Positions 36,144-45,997 are shown, counted from the first letter of the stretch. The stretch is 64,000 bases of DNA from Allorhizobium borbori (GCF_014196535.1 NZ_JACIDU010000012.1:1-64000); one strand, 5' to 3'. The notes: generated by a model from the sequence alone, not told the origin. Numbers and translations are program-made.

Positions 36144-36479
36144 GTAAATGGGCATAACGAACGATCGACCACATTCTATCGTCCGCTTTGGCCTGCCCTT
36201 CGCCAGCGACCAGGTGTTCCGGCCAATATCGTCAATGCTCAGCCGTGACTTTCGACAAAGCCGCGATCCCTTGCACATCGCGCTCGCTCATCGCTATCAA
36301 TCCCACCTGCGATCTCCCAGGCATCTTTCAGAGCCGGGGAGTGTGCCATTCCAACCTTGCAGAAACAGGACACTTCAACTTTGCAGCGACACAGAATAAT
36401 CGCGTAATCTATGTTATGGAACAACCTCGTGATGGAAGTTGTAGCCGCGGTCGTTTCAGCAATGCCCTTCCAATTCATT
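36144..36479. other. 336-base gap with IS debris
   Basis: Between the TetR operator and the AbrB-type gene. No intact gene. The part near 36232-36400 looks like the end of an ISNCY-type element with a truncated transposase start (separate entry). Nothing recognised in the rest. Confidence 0.5.
36232..36400 (-). mobile_element. Remnant of an ISNCY-family insertion sequence
   Basis: From ATG 36291 the minus strand reads MSERDVQGIAALSKVTAEH, then stops at 36232. This matches the conserved start of ISNCY transposases (MSERxxxRI...L), which normally run over 400 aa. The preceding 100 bases would be the IS terminal region. Identified by eye from a short match. Confidence 0.5.
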
Positions 36480-37532
36480 TCAGTTCACGCGGAGCCGTTC
36501 TGAAATCGTCCAAAGCGGCTCGATCAACAGATTGCTGATGAGCATCCTGATAAGATGAAAGCCAAGCACTAACGGCACGGCGACATCAAGGGTGGCGGCT
36601 GTGACGACCATTTCCGGTGTACCGCCCGGAGCCATGCCCAGTATTACGGCTTCCGGCGGCAACGCCCACAAAAATGCCAGAGCGATGGCGAGCGTACTCA
36701 GCAATGCGCTCAGAAGAAGGGTTGATGCAAGGGAAGCATAGACCAGCCGGGTCGAACTCATCAGGAACGGTCGTGTGAGCTTGACCCCCAAAGTTGACCC
36801 CATCCCGACCTGTGCAACATTGATCATCCAGTGTGGCACACCGGAGGGTGCGTGCCAAAAGGCAGTGATTGCCATCGAGAAAAACAAAGGGCCCAGCATC
36901 CAGGGATTGGCGATGCGCAATCGATGCAGCGCAAGGGCGGCGGCGAGGCTTGCTGCAAGGAGCATAAGTAACTGCGGAACGTGGACCGCGAGCTTCTCCG
37001 CGTGAAAAATGGTTTGATTTCCCGGCTGCCCGAACAGAACCATCAAGGGCGGGAAAGTCAGAACCACAACCACCATACGAATTGTCTGGGCAAGCGTGAC
37101 AGGCGCGACCGGCAGACCGCTGCGCTCCGCCAGTACCGGCATGACCGTGACGCCGCCGGGAACCGCGCAGAAGTATCCCGTTTTGCTATCAATGCCGGCG
37201 AAGGTCGCGAAAACCCGAGCCATCAGGAGACCGGAAACAATGATCAGTACGCCGGCCAGAATAACGGCCGGAAGTGCCGCCAGAACCGCCATCAGAACCG
37301 GTTGCGTGAACCCAAGACCGAAGCTGGCACCCAACACCATCAACGCCACAGGCCGCGTGCGCAAGGGTAAGGCCGCCGGGCGTACCCATGAGAGCATCGC
37401 ACTCGCGACCATCGCACCGATCATCCAGGCCAGCGGAATGTGAGCAAGGGAAAACAGATAACCGCCCAGAGTGGATACCACTGCCGTTAGCCCAAAAGTC
37501 CAGATTTTCGCGAGGTTCACTTCCGTCTCCAT
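36480..37532 (-). CDS. AbrB-family (duplicated) membrane protein
   Basis: 350 aa, about ten helices in two similar halves, each with a GA/PGG motif (AVPGGVTVMPVLAE and GMAPGGTPEMVV). Family often labelled putative ammonia monooxygenase or AbrB transporter; the true substrate is unknown. Divergent from GST with a GTATAC-type site between them. It is the left-most intact gene of the IS-bounded island. Confidence 0.85.
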   Translation of the reverse strand: METEVNLAKIWTFGLTAVVSTLGGYLFSLAHIPLAWMIGAMVASAMLSWVRPAALPLRTRPVALMVLGASFGLGFTQPVLMAVLAALPAVILAGVLIIVSGLLMARVFATFAGIDSKTGYFCAVPGGVTVMPVLAERSGLPVAPVTLAQTIRMVVVVLTFPPLMVLFGQPGNQTIFHAEKLAVHVPQLLMLLAASLAAALALHRLRIANPWMLGPLFFSMAITAFWHAPSGVPHWMINVAQVGMGSTLGVKLTRPFLMSSTRLVYASLASTLLLSALLSTLAIALAFLWALPPEAVILGMAPGGTPEMVVTAATLDVAVPLVLGFHLIRMLISNLLIEPLWTISERLRVN

Positions 37533-37612
37533 TCCGTGCGGTCAATGCGATGGCTCTGCGCTGTCGGCCGGTTCGCTATCTTCCGCAAACGCATCCTTGC
37601 AATTTGGAAACA

Positions 37613-37623
37613 ATAGTATACAT
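37613..37623. promoter_or_regulatory. GTATAC site between AbrB-type gene and GST
   Basis: ATAGTATACAT with palindromic core GTATAC, 81 bases from the AbrB-type start and 56 from the GST start. Similar to the half-sites at the other island promoters. Confidence 0.5.
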
Positions 37624-37678
37624 CTGCATTCATTATTGCAAATGTGCGGACACAGTTTTCCTCTTTGGGAGAGACGGC

Positions 37679-38281
37679 ATGTTGAAAATTTATGGCAGAC
37701 CTGATTCATCCAACTCCGCCAAGGTGTTCTGGCTTCTTGACGAAATAGGAGCGGATTTCGAACATATCCTTTGCGGTGGCCGTCATGGCGGCAACGACCG
37801 GCCGGAATATCTGGCGATCAATCCCCACGGGAAGGTTCCGACGATCGACGACGACGGTACGATCGTTTGGGAATCGAATGCAATTCTCCGCTATCTTGCC
37901 GAGCGATACGGGGCAACCGCTCTTTGGCCGCAAGCGGCCGGGGAACGTGCGCATATCGATCAATGGATGGACTGGAGCGCCACTGCACTCGTCCCTGCCC
38001 TGGGCAGGGTGAGGAAAAGCCTGAAGGACAACAGATCGGCGGCCGAAGCACTGATGCCCGCAGCGATAGCGGCCTTTACAGCCTTTGACGCCCAGCTATC
38101 AACTTCACAGTTTATGGCAGGGGACAATTTCACGCTGGCTGATATTGCCTCCGGCCCGGCTGTAGCGCGGTGGTTCCTTATTCCCTTCCCTAAACCGGAG
38201 CTACGGAATCTCGGTGACTACCTCGGCCGTCTGGCGGAGCGTCCGAGTTTCAAAAGAACGATTGCCCCGCACATTTCCTGA
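37679..38281 (+). CDS. Glutathione S-transferase
   Basis: 200 aa cytosolic enzyme. Thioredoxin-like N-terminal domain with catalytic-region SSNSAKV and the GSH-binding cis-Pro/Glu-Ser motifs HGKVPTI and WESNAILRYLAERYG; helical C-terminal domain with the N-capping box FTLADI. ATG 37679. Next to GntR and in the same putative regulon as a peptide importer, a C-S lyase and an oxoprolinase-like pair. This suggests handling of glutathione conjugates (inference). Confidence 0.93.
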   Translation: MLKIYGRPDSSNSAKVFWLLDEIGADFEHILCGGRHGGNDRPEYLAINPHGKVPTIDDDGTIVWESNAILRYLAERYGATALWPQAAGERAHIDQWMDWSATALVPALGRVRKSLKDNRSAAEALMPAAIAAFTAFDAQLSTSQFMAGDNFTLADIASGPAVARWFLIPFPKPELRNLGDYLGRLAERPSFKRTIAPHIS

Positions 38282-38315
38282 GCAGACATAGGCACAAGAT
38301 CCCAAACCGGGTAAG

Positions 38316-38332
38316 ATTGTATATTATACAAT
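38316..38332. promoter_or_regulatory. Palindromic GntR operator
   Basis: ATTGTATATTATACAAT is a perfect 17-bp palindrome, 80 bases before the FCD/GntR gene. FCD-type GntR proteins typically bind TTGTATACAA-like palindromes, and related sequences recur at three other island promoters. Confidence 0.7.
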
Positions 38333-38411
38333 ACTCGCCTAATAGGCTTTAGCCGAAAGCTGACTCGCGCGCGGGCATGTAAAACTACGCAACAGGGAAC
38401 ACAACGTCGAG

Positions 38412-39101
38412 ATGGTGGGAAAAAAGGCGGAGAAGAAGGACACGTCCAGTGTTCGCGACCTTGCACGGGACGCATACGAGCGAGTTCGTTCGGCTATTCA
38501 GGATGGTCAGCTTTCAATTGGCGAACGAGTGACAGAAGCGGAACTCGCCGCACGCTTTGGCGTGTCGCGTACGCCCATCCGCGAAGCGATCGCCCGTCTG
38601 GAGGCTGATGGTCTTTTGACGAACGAACCTCGGCGAGGGCTCATCGTGACGGATCTGAGCCACCAACAGATTGTCGAGCTCTACACGATGCGGGAGATCC
38701 TTGAAGGCGCGGCGGCGCGTCTGACGGCCCAGAGCGCCAGCGACACCGAATTGGCGACACTCGCCAATCTCGTGGAAGCGGAAGGACGTTTTCTTGACAA
38801 TCCGTCCAAGCTTTCGGACATCAACCGCAACTTCCATCATCTTCTGACGCTGGCTGCACATAATCGCTATCTTCTGCGCAGCCTCAACCAGTTGTCCATA
38901 ACCATGTCGCTTCTGCCGAGCCTTCTTCACGAGGGGGATCGGGCGGTCATCGCCCATGAGCAACACGCATCGATCATGGCCGCCTTATCGAAGCGGGACG
39001 GTGAAACGGCGGAGCGTATCGTCCGGCAACATGTGCGTGATTCCCAGCGACATCGTATGTTGATCATGCTCGGCACCCATTCCGGGCCCGACACCGATTG
39101 A
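38412..39101 (+). CDS. GntR-family regulator, FCD subfamily
   Basis: 229 aa. Winged HTH (about 18-80; FGVSRTPIREAIARLEADGLL) and FCD ligand domain (about 90-215) with the metal/ligand histidines in RNFHHLL and HEQHASIM. Such regulators bind organic acids or amino-acid derivatives and usually repress catabolic genes. Likely controls the island. It converges on the MmgE/PrpD gene. Confidence 0.92.
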   Translation: MVGKKAEKKDTSSVRDLARDAYERVRSAIQDGQLSIGERVTEAELAARFGVSRTPIREAIARLEADGLLTNEPRRGLIVTDLSHQQIVELYTMREILEGAAARLTAQSASDTELATLANLVEAEGRFLDNPSKLSDINRNFHHLLTLAAHNRYLLRSLNQLSITMSLLPSLLHEGDRAVIAHEQHASIMAALSKRDGETAERIVRQHVRDSQRHRMLIMLGTHSGPDTD

Positions 39102-39124
39102 CCGCGTGGCGACAGGCAATCTAC

Positions 39125-40465
39125 TCATAACCCCCTCCCCGTGACCCACGGAGCAGACAAGAGTGTCCCCTCCGTGCTGTCGGCAAGCGTTGCTACGACT
39201 GAAAAAAGGGCTTCGGCGTCGCTCGACCGGCCGGCATAGGCGAGGCAATCCTCGAATTTTGTACGTATGTGGGCAAGATCCAGAGGACGTTCCGCATGCC
39301 CGAGAGCCCTTGAAACAGGGGCGCTGATCAGCCGTTGACCGTCGCTGAGGCATACGGCAACCTGATCGTAACGGGCAAAACCATCAAGGACAGGATCGAT
39401 GTCGTCGGAAATGCGCCGCGTGATCTTGGCCATTAATTGCTGAAGCGTCTCATCCGTCAAATTGGCGTCATCGACATCGGACAGTCCAACCCAATTATGC
39501 GACAAAGCCGACGCAACAAAGAATTCCAGAGAAAAACGGGCTTCGGACGCGGTCTTCGGTTTACTGTAGCGGAGTGTCTTCGAATGCCTGTCGCTGATCA
39601 GAACGTCAATGGACACGATGTCCGCAAGCGATAGCGGATGAACTTGCGCCAACTCGATCGACGCATCAATGGCGCGGTGACCGGCGTAACAGACTGGATA
39701 CTGCTTTACACTTGGCGGAATACGCTCGAGCATCCATGCGCCGCTTGCCCGGTTGAGCGGGCGTTCGCGATCGATGTCACCTCCTGGCGAATAGCTGGAG
39801 AGAAAACTCTCAAGTCCGTCAGGAGCCGCAGTGAAGCCGTTTTGTGCGAGGCATGCGGCGAGAAAACCGGCCTGGGCCGCCCGCCCGGCATGAAACGGCT
39901 TTGTCATCGTACCGAAATTTGCAGTCAGCCCAGCGCCTTGTGACGCGGCAATAGCCAGCGCCATCGATGTCTGGCACGTATCGAGCCGAAAGAGTACGGA
40001 ACAGGCAGCGGCTGACGCGATCGGCCCGAGCAAGCCGGTCGGGTGCAATCCTCTCGCATGATACATGACCTTCTCGCGTGATGCGATCTCTGACCAGGCT
40101 TCATAACCGGCGGCATAGGCGAGCAACATATCGATACCCGACACCCCCCTGTCCGTCGCCGCCCTTAGAATAGAGGGAACCAGAATGGCGGAGACGTGTC
40201 CACCGAACGCAACGTCATCAAAATCGAGGACATGCGCCGCAGTCGCATCAAGCAGTAATCCCGCCGACTGACCGTGTGGGTTCTCCCCCAGTTTCATAAG
40301 CGTATCCGCCAATAGAGCGACGGCTGGTTCACTGCCGCCAGCGATCATGACCCCGATCGTATCCAGAAACGCTGCCTGCGCGCGCTCCAATCCCGATCTG
40401 GATGGCGGATTTTCCCGAATATGAGCAATATCATCGGCCAAGGCCGCAGTCACAGCTAAGGACAT
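39125..40465 (-). CDS. MmgE/PrpD family protein
   Basis: 446 aa from ATG 40465 (an in-frame TTG at 40483 is possible). N-terminal all-helical domain with FLDTIGVMIAGG and the active-site region VLDFDDVAFGGHVS, then a smaller alpha/beta lid. Family includes 2-methylcitrate dehydratase, cis-aconitate decarboxylase and iminodisuccinate epimerase-like isomerases. Last gene of the hyuAB operon. The reaction here is unknown; a dehydration or isomerisation of a small dicarboxylate-like intermediate is plausible. Confidence 0.88.
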   Translation of the reverse strand: MSLAVTAALADDIAHIRENPPSRSGLERAQAAFLDTIGVMIAGGSEPAVALLADTLMKLGENPHGQSAGLLLDATAAHVLDFDDVAFGGHVSAILVPSILRAATDRGVSGIDMLLAYAAGYEAWSEIASREKVMYHARGLHPTGLLGPIASAAACSVLFRLDTCQTSMALAIAASQGAGLTANFGTMTKPFHAGRAAQAGFLAACLAQNGFTAAPDGLESFLSSYSPGGDIDRERPLNRASGAWMLERIPPSVKQYPVCYAGHRAIDASIELAQVHPLSLADIVSIDVLISDRHSKTLRYSKPKTASEARFSLEFFVASALSHNWVGLSDVDDANLTDETLQQLMAKITRRISDDIDPVLDGFARYDQVAVCLSDGQRLISAPVSRALGHAERPLDLAHIRTKFEDCLAYAGRSSDAEALFSVVATLADSTEGTLLSAPWVTGRGL

Positions 40466-40496
40466 CGAAGGATTCGCTCTCAAGGTGACAGGGAGA

Positions 40497-40521
40497 GCCG
40501 ACGGGCATAAGGCCCGTCGGC
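40497..40521 (-). terminator. Intercistronic hairpin between hyuB-like and MmgE/PrpD genes
   Basis: Perfect 10-bp stem (GCCGACGGGC / GCCCGTCGGC) with a 5-base loop, no T run. Probably a stabiliser or partial terminator rather than an operon end. Confidence 0.5.
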
Positions 40522-40528
40522 AGGTTCT

Positions 40529-42226
40529 TCAGCCAGTGGCACGCAGCAACGCGGTCGCCTCTCCATCAAGTGCTCCGGAACCGTCGACAACGACTTTGTA
40601 GAGGTTCAGAGCATTGTCCGCCGTCACATAACCGAGACGAACGTCTTCAACCACGCTTGCCGGATCCCGCTCTTCCGCACGGCCATAGCCACCACCACCG
40701 GGCATGTCGATCACAAGCCGATCGTGTTCGGGAATGATTTGAATGCCCTTCGCCTTGACCTTTGCCCCGGAGCCCAGGGTCAACCGGCCAAGCCCGCCAG
40801 GAAGCCCGCCCTTACGACCCTTCGCAGGGTTTTCGACACGTTCATAGCGCGCGTAAAGGGTCAACGGGGCCTCGGCGCGGTTGCCGATAACCATCGTCTG
40901 ACCAAGCCCTCCCCGCTGCCGGCCAGCGCCACCTGAATCCTGCCGAAGTTCTTTCTTCCAGATCACGAGCGATGTGATCGCTTCCGTGACTTCTACCGGA
41001 ACGTTGCGAATGCCCGACGGAAATGGCGTGGCAGAAAGGCCATCGATCCGGGGTCGGGCGCCGGCCCCGCCGCTGTGAAAAGTCGTGACCATGAAACCGC
41101 GCTGTTGGCCGTGGGCCGCCGCGCCAAGGCGCACGTTCCACAGGGTTCCCGTGCTTTCAGCGGGCACGAAATCATCCAATGCCTGCTCGAAGCATCCGAA
41201 CACGAGATCTGGCAGGAACATGCCGATGGTGGAACGGGCGACGACAGGACGCGGGAAGGACGCGTTGGCAATGCAGTCCTCGGGTGCCGTGACGGTAATG
41301 CACCCAAGGGTCGCCGCATTGTTCGGCAAGGATGGCGCAACCAGGCATTTGACGCCGAACGCAGCATAAGCTTCCGTATAGCACATCGGGCAATTGATGC
41401 CGAAACGTGACGCCGGCGACGTTCCATCGAGATCGATATGAACACCGATCTCATCCACCGTCACGGCGGCGTGAAGATCGATAGGCGCTTCATAGCCGTC
41501 AATGCGCATATGGTTCCGCCAGGTTCCGCGCGGCAGCTTGGCGATCGCATCCATCATCGCCTTGTGGCTACGTGTCAGAATGGCCTTTCCGGTTTCCTCG
41601 AGATCCTCGAGACCGTACTCATCCATGATTTTTTGAAGACGACGTCCGCCGATCTCGTTGCACGATACGAGTGCGAATATGTCGCCTTCGACCTGCACTG
41701 GTTCCTTGACGTTGGCCCGGACAATCTTGAGGAGATGCTCATTCATTTCGCCACGCTCGGCGATCTTCATGATGGGGATAAACAACCCCTCACCATAGAC
41801 GTCGCGTGATTCCGGCGATGGACCGTTGCCACCGATATCGACGACATGGGTCGTGCAAGCGAAAAGCGCGACAGGTTTGCCCGCCCGGTAAATCGGCGTC
41901 ACAACCGAAAGGTCGGAAAGGTGGCCGGTGGCCTTCCATGGATCGTTGGTGATGAAGACGTCACCCTCGGCCATGGTTTCGATTGGATACTCGGTGAGGA
42001 AATGCCGTACCGAGCGTGCCATCGAGTTGATGTGACCGGGCGTGCCGGTTACAGCCTGTGCCAGCATTTCACCTCGGACGTTGAAAACACCGGCCGACAC
42101 GTCCCCCGCCTCACGGGTGGAGGTGCTGAAGCCAGCCCTGATCAGGCTTCGGGCCTGCTCCTCGACGGCAGCAATAAGCCGGCTCCAGATGACTTGCAGC
42201 TGTATGTCTCTGGTTGCAGTGGTCAT
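40529..42226 (-). CDS. Hydantoinase B / oxoprolinase family subunit
   Basis: 565 aa, Hydantoinase_B fold throughout. ATG 42226 overlaps the HyuA-type stop by four bases. Together they form an ATP-dependent hydrolase of cyclic amides (N-methylhydantoin, 5-oxoproline) or, in a distant branch, a ketone carboxylase. No gamma subunit of acetone carboxylase follows, so amide hydrolysis is favoured. The exact substrate cannot be read from sequence. Confidence 0.9.
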   Translation of the reverse strand: MTTATRDIQLQVIWSRLIAAVEEQARSLIRAGFSTSTREAGDVSAGVFNVRGEMLAQAVTGTPGHINSMARSVRHFLTEYPIETMAEGDVFITNDPWKATGHLSDLSVVTPIYRAGKPVALFACTTHVVDIGGNGPSPESRDVYGEGLFIPIMKIAERGEMNEHLLKIVRANVKEPVQVEGDIFALVSCNEIGGRRLQKIMDEYGLEDLEETGKAILTRSHKAMMDAIAKLPRGTWRNHMRIDGYEAPIDLHAAVTVDEIGVHIDLDGTSPASRFGINCPMCYTEAYAAFGVKCLVAPSLPNNAATLGCITVTAPEDCIANASFPRPVVARSTIGMFLPDLVFGCFEQALDDFVPAESTGTLWNVRLGAAAHGQQRGFMVTTFHSGGAGARPRIDGLSATPFPSGIRNVPVEVTEAITSLVIWKKELRQDSGGAGRQRGGLGQTMVIGNRAEAPLTLYARYERVENPAKGRKGGLPGGLGRLTLGSGAKVKAKGIQIIPEHDRLVIDMPGGGGYGRAEERDPASVVEDVRLGYVTADNALNLYKVVVDGSGALDGEATALLRATG

Positions 42227-44319
42227 TGTCCATCCCTCTGGTTCTGCATCACGATATTACCCCAACGATCGACCGTGGCGCTGAACCCCAGCGGAACGGC
42301 GGTATTTGTCTCAGCTTCGGCGATGACCGCGGGTCCGGCCAACGTCGCACCGGTGGAAAGCCCGGAACGCTGGAAGATCGCCCCTTCGAAATCTTTCATG
42401 GCGGCGAGATCGACCATCGTCTGCGTTCCCGATGGCGATGCGGGCTGCGCAACGGCGTTCGTGCTCTCGGCAATGACCGGTATTTCGGCGACGGCCGAAA
42501 CGGTCAGCGTCCAGGTCAGGCATTCGATTTCCATCCGCGGGATGATCCGGCCGAAATGACGATGATACTCCGCCTCGAAAAGACGCCTGATGCCGGATTG
42601 GCCCTCGGTTTCGAGAAGTCCTTCGGGAAGAGATACAGCGACTTCGTGCCCCTGCCCCCGATAACGCATGTAGACGGAAACGTCCTGCCGAAGCGGCGCA
42701 TCCTTCCCCGCTCCTAGTCGAACGAAATTTTCCGCCTCGGTACGCATTTCCGCAAGGATGGAGCCGGCCGTAATGGCATCCAGACCAGCCAGCGGCACCA
42801 GCCGTGTGCGGACAGCCTCATATGCCACCGGCGCCAACAGGAAGCCATGAGCGGAGCCAACACCGGCACCCTTCGGGATGATAACCTTGTCGATGCCGAG
42901 CTTCTGAGCAATGCGCGCAGCATGCATCGGCGCGGCGCCGCCGAATGCAATCATCGTCCGCCCTTCCAGTTCTGCGCCGTTGTCGGTCGCGTGAACCCGG
43001 GCGGCGTTGGCCATGTTCTCGTCAACAACCTCTGCGATCGCGATAGCGCTGGTGCGTACATCCATACCGGTCGCCGAACCAACACCATCGAGAAGCGCCT
43101 TTTCGGCCGCCGGCATATCGAGACGAATACTGCCGCCGGCAAAACTGGCGGTGTCGATACGGCCAAGGATCAGGTCGGCATCTGTCACCGCTGGTTTGGT
43201 ACCGCCACGCCCATAGGATGCCGGCCCCGGTTCCGATCCGGCGCTTTCAGGCCCTACGGCCACACGCCCCAACGCATCCACATGTCCGAGAGAGCCACCG
43301 CCGGCGCCGATCTCGACCAGATCTATGACTGGCACCCGCAATGGCATGCCGCTGCCCTTGAGAAAGCGATAGGCTCGCGCGACCTCCAGATGTCGGCTGT
43401 GATGCGGCATACCGTGGTCGATAAGCACCAGCTTCGCGGTTGTCCCGCCCATATCGAACGCGATGGCATCATCAATGCCGAGCGTCGTGGCGATGTGGGC
43501 CGCCAGAACAGCACCACCGGCAGGCCCCGATTCCACGAGCTTTATGGGCTGACGGCAAGCAACTTCAAGGCTGGTGAGGCCACCGCTCGACATCATCAGC
43601 ATGACATGGCCCGGAATGCCGATGGCTGCGACACCTTGAGCGAGGCGTTGCAGATAGCTTTCCATGATGGGCTGCACATAGGCGTTAGCGCAGGCAGTCG
43701 AGCCACGCTCAAACTCGCGGATCTCGGGGCAGATATCGTGCGACAGGGTGATGCGCATGTCCGGAAGCGCTTCCCGCAGGATCTCGCCGGCCCGCCTTTC
43801 ATGATCGCCATTCGCATAGCTGTGCAGGAAGCAGACCGCGACAGCCTCGATTTCCTCCGCGACAAGCAGGGGCACGAGATCGCGCACGGATTGTTCATCT
43901 AAAGCAATAAGAACCGAGCCATCGGCCGCCAAGCGTTCCTTGACTTCCAGACGCAGATTGCGCGGAACGAGCGGGGCAGGACGGACCATGTGAAGATCCG
44001 ACACCTCGAACCGATGCTCATAGGCGATTTCGAGCGAATCCCGAAAACCTTCCGTCGTGATCAGGGCGACTTTTGCCCCCTTGCGTTCGATCAGCGCATT
44101 CGTGGCGAGCGTAGTCCCGTGTACGACGAGCCGGATGTCTTCCGGCTTTACGCCGCTTTTGCCGATGAGATCACCTATGCCGGCCAGCACCGCCTTTTCG
44201 GGCGCAGCATGGGTGGTAAGATATTTGCCGGAAACGAATGTACCTGTGCCAGTATCGAGGACGATGTCCGTAAACGTACCGCCGATATCGACGGCCAAAC
44301 GTGCGTTACCTTTGTTCAT
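42223..44319 (-). CDS. Hydantoinase A / oxoprolinase family subunit
   Basis: 698 aa. Hydant_A_N (about 8-185, phosphate motif VDIGGTFTDIVLD), Hydantoinase_A (about 205-500, second ATP motif FDMGGTTAKLVLI) and a C-terminal domain. ATG 44319 has AGAGGG upstream. A 117-base gap separates it from the racemase remnant. Paired with the HyuB-type gene. Confidence 0.92.
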   Translation of the reverse strand: MNKGNARLAVDIGGTFTDIVLDTGTGTFVSGKYLTTHAAPEKAVLAGIGDLIGKSGVKPEDIRLVVHGTTLATNALIERKGAKVALITTEGFRDSLEIAYEHRFEVSDLHMVRPAPLVPRNLRLEVKERLAADGSVLIALDEQSVRDLVPLLVAEEIEAVAVCFLHSYANGDHERRAGEILREALPDMRITLSHDICPEIREFERGSTACANAYVQPIMESYLQRLAQGVAAIGIPGHVMLMMSSGGLTSLEVACRQPIKLVESGPAGGAVLAAHIATTLGIDDAIAFDMGGTTAKLVLIDHGMPHHSRHLEVARAYRFLKGSGMPLRVPVIDLVEIGAGGGSLGHVDALGRVAVGPESAGSEPGPASYGRGGTKPAVTDADLILGRIDTASFAGGSIRLDMPAAEKALLDGVGSATGMDVRTSAIAIAEVVDENMANAARVHATDNGAELEGRTMIAFGGAAPMHAARIAQKLGIDKVIIPKGAGVGSAHGFLLAPVAYEAVRTRLVPLAGLDAITAGSILAEMRTEAENFVRLGAGKDAPLRQDVSVYMRYRGQGHEVAVSLPEGLLETEGQSGIRRLFEAEYHRHFGRIIPRMEIECLTWTLTVSAVAEIPVIAESTNAVAQPASPSGTQTMVDLAAMKDFEGAIFQRSGLSTGATLAGPAVIAEAETNTAVPLGFSATVDRWGNIVMQNQRDGQ

Positions 44320-44436
44320 ATATATACCCTCTGGAAATGAAGTGCGCTGCTGTTCACGATGAATTGGACCAGCGGCGCTGGTATCGGTTGCCGCCACTTT
44401 CGGGCGGCTTCCCGGCGTTCGGAATTCCTGAACTTG

Positions 44437-44658
44437 TCACCCGGAAAACAACGAACCGGCTCCAGCCGAAGCCAGCGGTGCATCCATTCTTGCCAGCGCT
44501 CCCCAAAGGGAGGCAGAGTTGGAACTGCTGACGGGGAGTGTAATCCGGCTGTAGTTTGCAGTGAATCCGAAGAGCATGTGGCGGGCGAATTCCCTTTCCA
44601 GCGCCATGATCCCGCTTGGCAGGACAACGCCGATACGCCCGTTGTCGGAATACTTCAC
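44437..44658 (-). pseudogene. Truncated Asp/Glu racemase or maleate isomerase-like gene
   Basis: 73-aa frame starting GTG 44658, overlapping the C-S lyase stop (GTGA) with GGAGG upstream, so it was once a coupled operon gene. The peptide start RIGVVLPSGIMALEREFARHM fits the N-terminus of the Asp/Glu racemase / arylmalonate decarboxylase family, which are about 230-250 aa. The rest is lost and replaced by low-similarity sequence before the stop. Hydantoin racemases belong to this superfamily, which fits the neighbouring HyuAB. Confidence 0.55.
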
Positions 44659-45911
44659 AACGTCCTCCTCATGGAGTTCGCCAATTTGCGCTCCGCGGCG
44701 GCAAGACGCTCGAAACCGGCTTCCAGATCGGCAATAAGATCAGCCGTATCTTCAAGTCCGACGTGAATGCGCATTGACTGTCCTTCCGGGCGCCACGCGG
44801 TCGCCGTCCGCAGCGGTGCCGGGTTGGTCGGGATCAGCAGGCTTTCATAACCACCCCAACTTGCCCCCATGCCGAAATACTTCATGTCATCGAGCATCTT
44901 GGCGAGGCAGGAACGCTCGACGGGCTTGAGAATGAAGCCGAAAAGGCCAGACGCACCCGTAAAATATTCTTTCCAGATAAAATGGCCGGGATCGTCCGGA
45001 AGTGCGGGGTGCAGAACCTTGAGCACTTCGGGACGTGATTGCAGCCACAAGGCAATCTGAAAGGCACTCTCGTTATGCTGGCGCATGCGCACGGCAAGCG
45101 TTCTCATGCCACGGTTTACGAGATACGCATCGTCCGGACCGACACACACGCCAAGACGCTGGGCAAAGTCCTTTATTCTCGGGAAAATGTTCGACGCACA
45201 GGCAAGCGTACCCATCATGACATCCGAGTGACCGGACAGATATTTCGTTCCCGCCTGGAGCGAGATGTCGATGCCGAGCGCTAGCGGCTTCAGATAGAAG
45301 CCGGCGGCCCATGTGTTGTCTATAACCGTAATGACGTCACGCTCGCGAGCGACCCGGGCAATGGCGCCGATATCGCACATCTCGAATGTCTGCGAGCCCG
45401 GCGCTTCCATCCAGATCAGCCGCGTGGCGGGCGTCATCAGATCGGCAATCCCTGCGCCGATTGCCGGGTCATAGTAGGTGACGTCTACACCCAGCGGCTT
45501 GAGTATCTCCGTGCAGCAATGACGGCACGGCCCGTAAACATTGTCGGGAATGAGATAGTGCGCTCCTGCCCGGGCAAAGGCGAGAAGGGCCGTCGATATC
45601 GCCATGGCACCAGAGGGCGTAAGGACCGTTCCGGCAGCGCCTTCAAGCGCACTGACGGCATCCTCCAGTGAAAACTGGGTGGGCGTGCCGCGCCGGCCAT
45701 AGCGAACCCTTGCGTCCTGCTTTGCATCATGCGCCGCCAGCGTCGGAAACAGAATGGTAGACGCATGATAGACGGGGGTATTGACCGCTCCGTAGTGTGC
45801 ATCCGTCTCCCGCCCCACATGGCACAAAATGGTCTGATCATTCGCTTTTGCAACAGCGTTGCCGTCTGCGTTCATCTTTTCCACGACACTGTCATCCGAT
45901 CTATCCTGCAT
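44655..45911 (-). CDS. PLP-dependent C-S lyase (cystathionine beta-lyase/gamma-synthase family)
   Basis: 418 aa, Cys_Met_Meta_PP family. PLP features: RYGRRGTPT near the N-terminus, phosphate-loop region TPSGAMAI, Asp in VIDNTW, and the Schiff-base Lys in QAGTKYLSGHSD. These enzymes cleave or form C-S bonds in cystathionine, cysteine conjugates or methionine. Not in a methionine-biosynthesis context, so a catabolic C-S beta-lyase role is favoured. First gene of the operon running to MmgE/PrpD; the promoter has TTGTATTCAA and GTATAC sites. Confidence 0.9.
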   Translation of the reverse strand: MQDRSDDSVVEKMNADGNAVAKANDQTILCHVGRETDAHYGAVNTPVYHASTILFPTLAAHDAKQDARVRYGRRGTPTQFSLEDAVSALEGAAGTVLTPSGAMAISTALLAFARAGAHYLIPDNVYGPCRHCCTEILKPLGVDVTYYDPAIGAGIADLMTPATRLIWMEAPGSQTFEMCDIGAIARVARERDVITVIDNTWAAGFYLKPLALGIDISLQAGTKYLSGHSDVMMGTLACASNIFPRIKDFAQRLGVCVGPDDAYLVNRGMRTLAVRMRQHNESAFQIALWLQSRPEVLKVLHPALPDDPGHFIWKEYFTGASGLFGFILKPVERSCLAKMLDDMKYFGMGASWGGYESLLIPTNPAPLRTATAWRPEGQSMRIHVGLEDTADLIADLEAGFERLAAAERKLANSMRRTL

Positions 45912-45977
45912 TTCCGCTCTCTTCCTCCCGTCTTTGTCAGTAGCCGCAACGGCCCGCCTGATTTTTCTTGTGCTCTG

Positions 45978-45997
45978 TTGTATTCAAATGTATACTT
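45978..45997. promoter_or_regulatory. Tandem GntR-like sites before the C-S lyase
   Basis: TTGTATTCAA at 45978-45987, immediately followed by ATGTATACTT. Both resemble the half-palindromes of the GntR operator. They lie 67-86 bases upstream of the start. Confidence 0.55.

Noticed and set aside
40529-44319. HyuAB pair as acetone carboxylase
   Set aside because: The small gamma subunit and sigma-54 activator typical of acx operons are absent.
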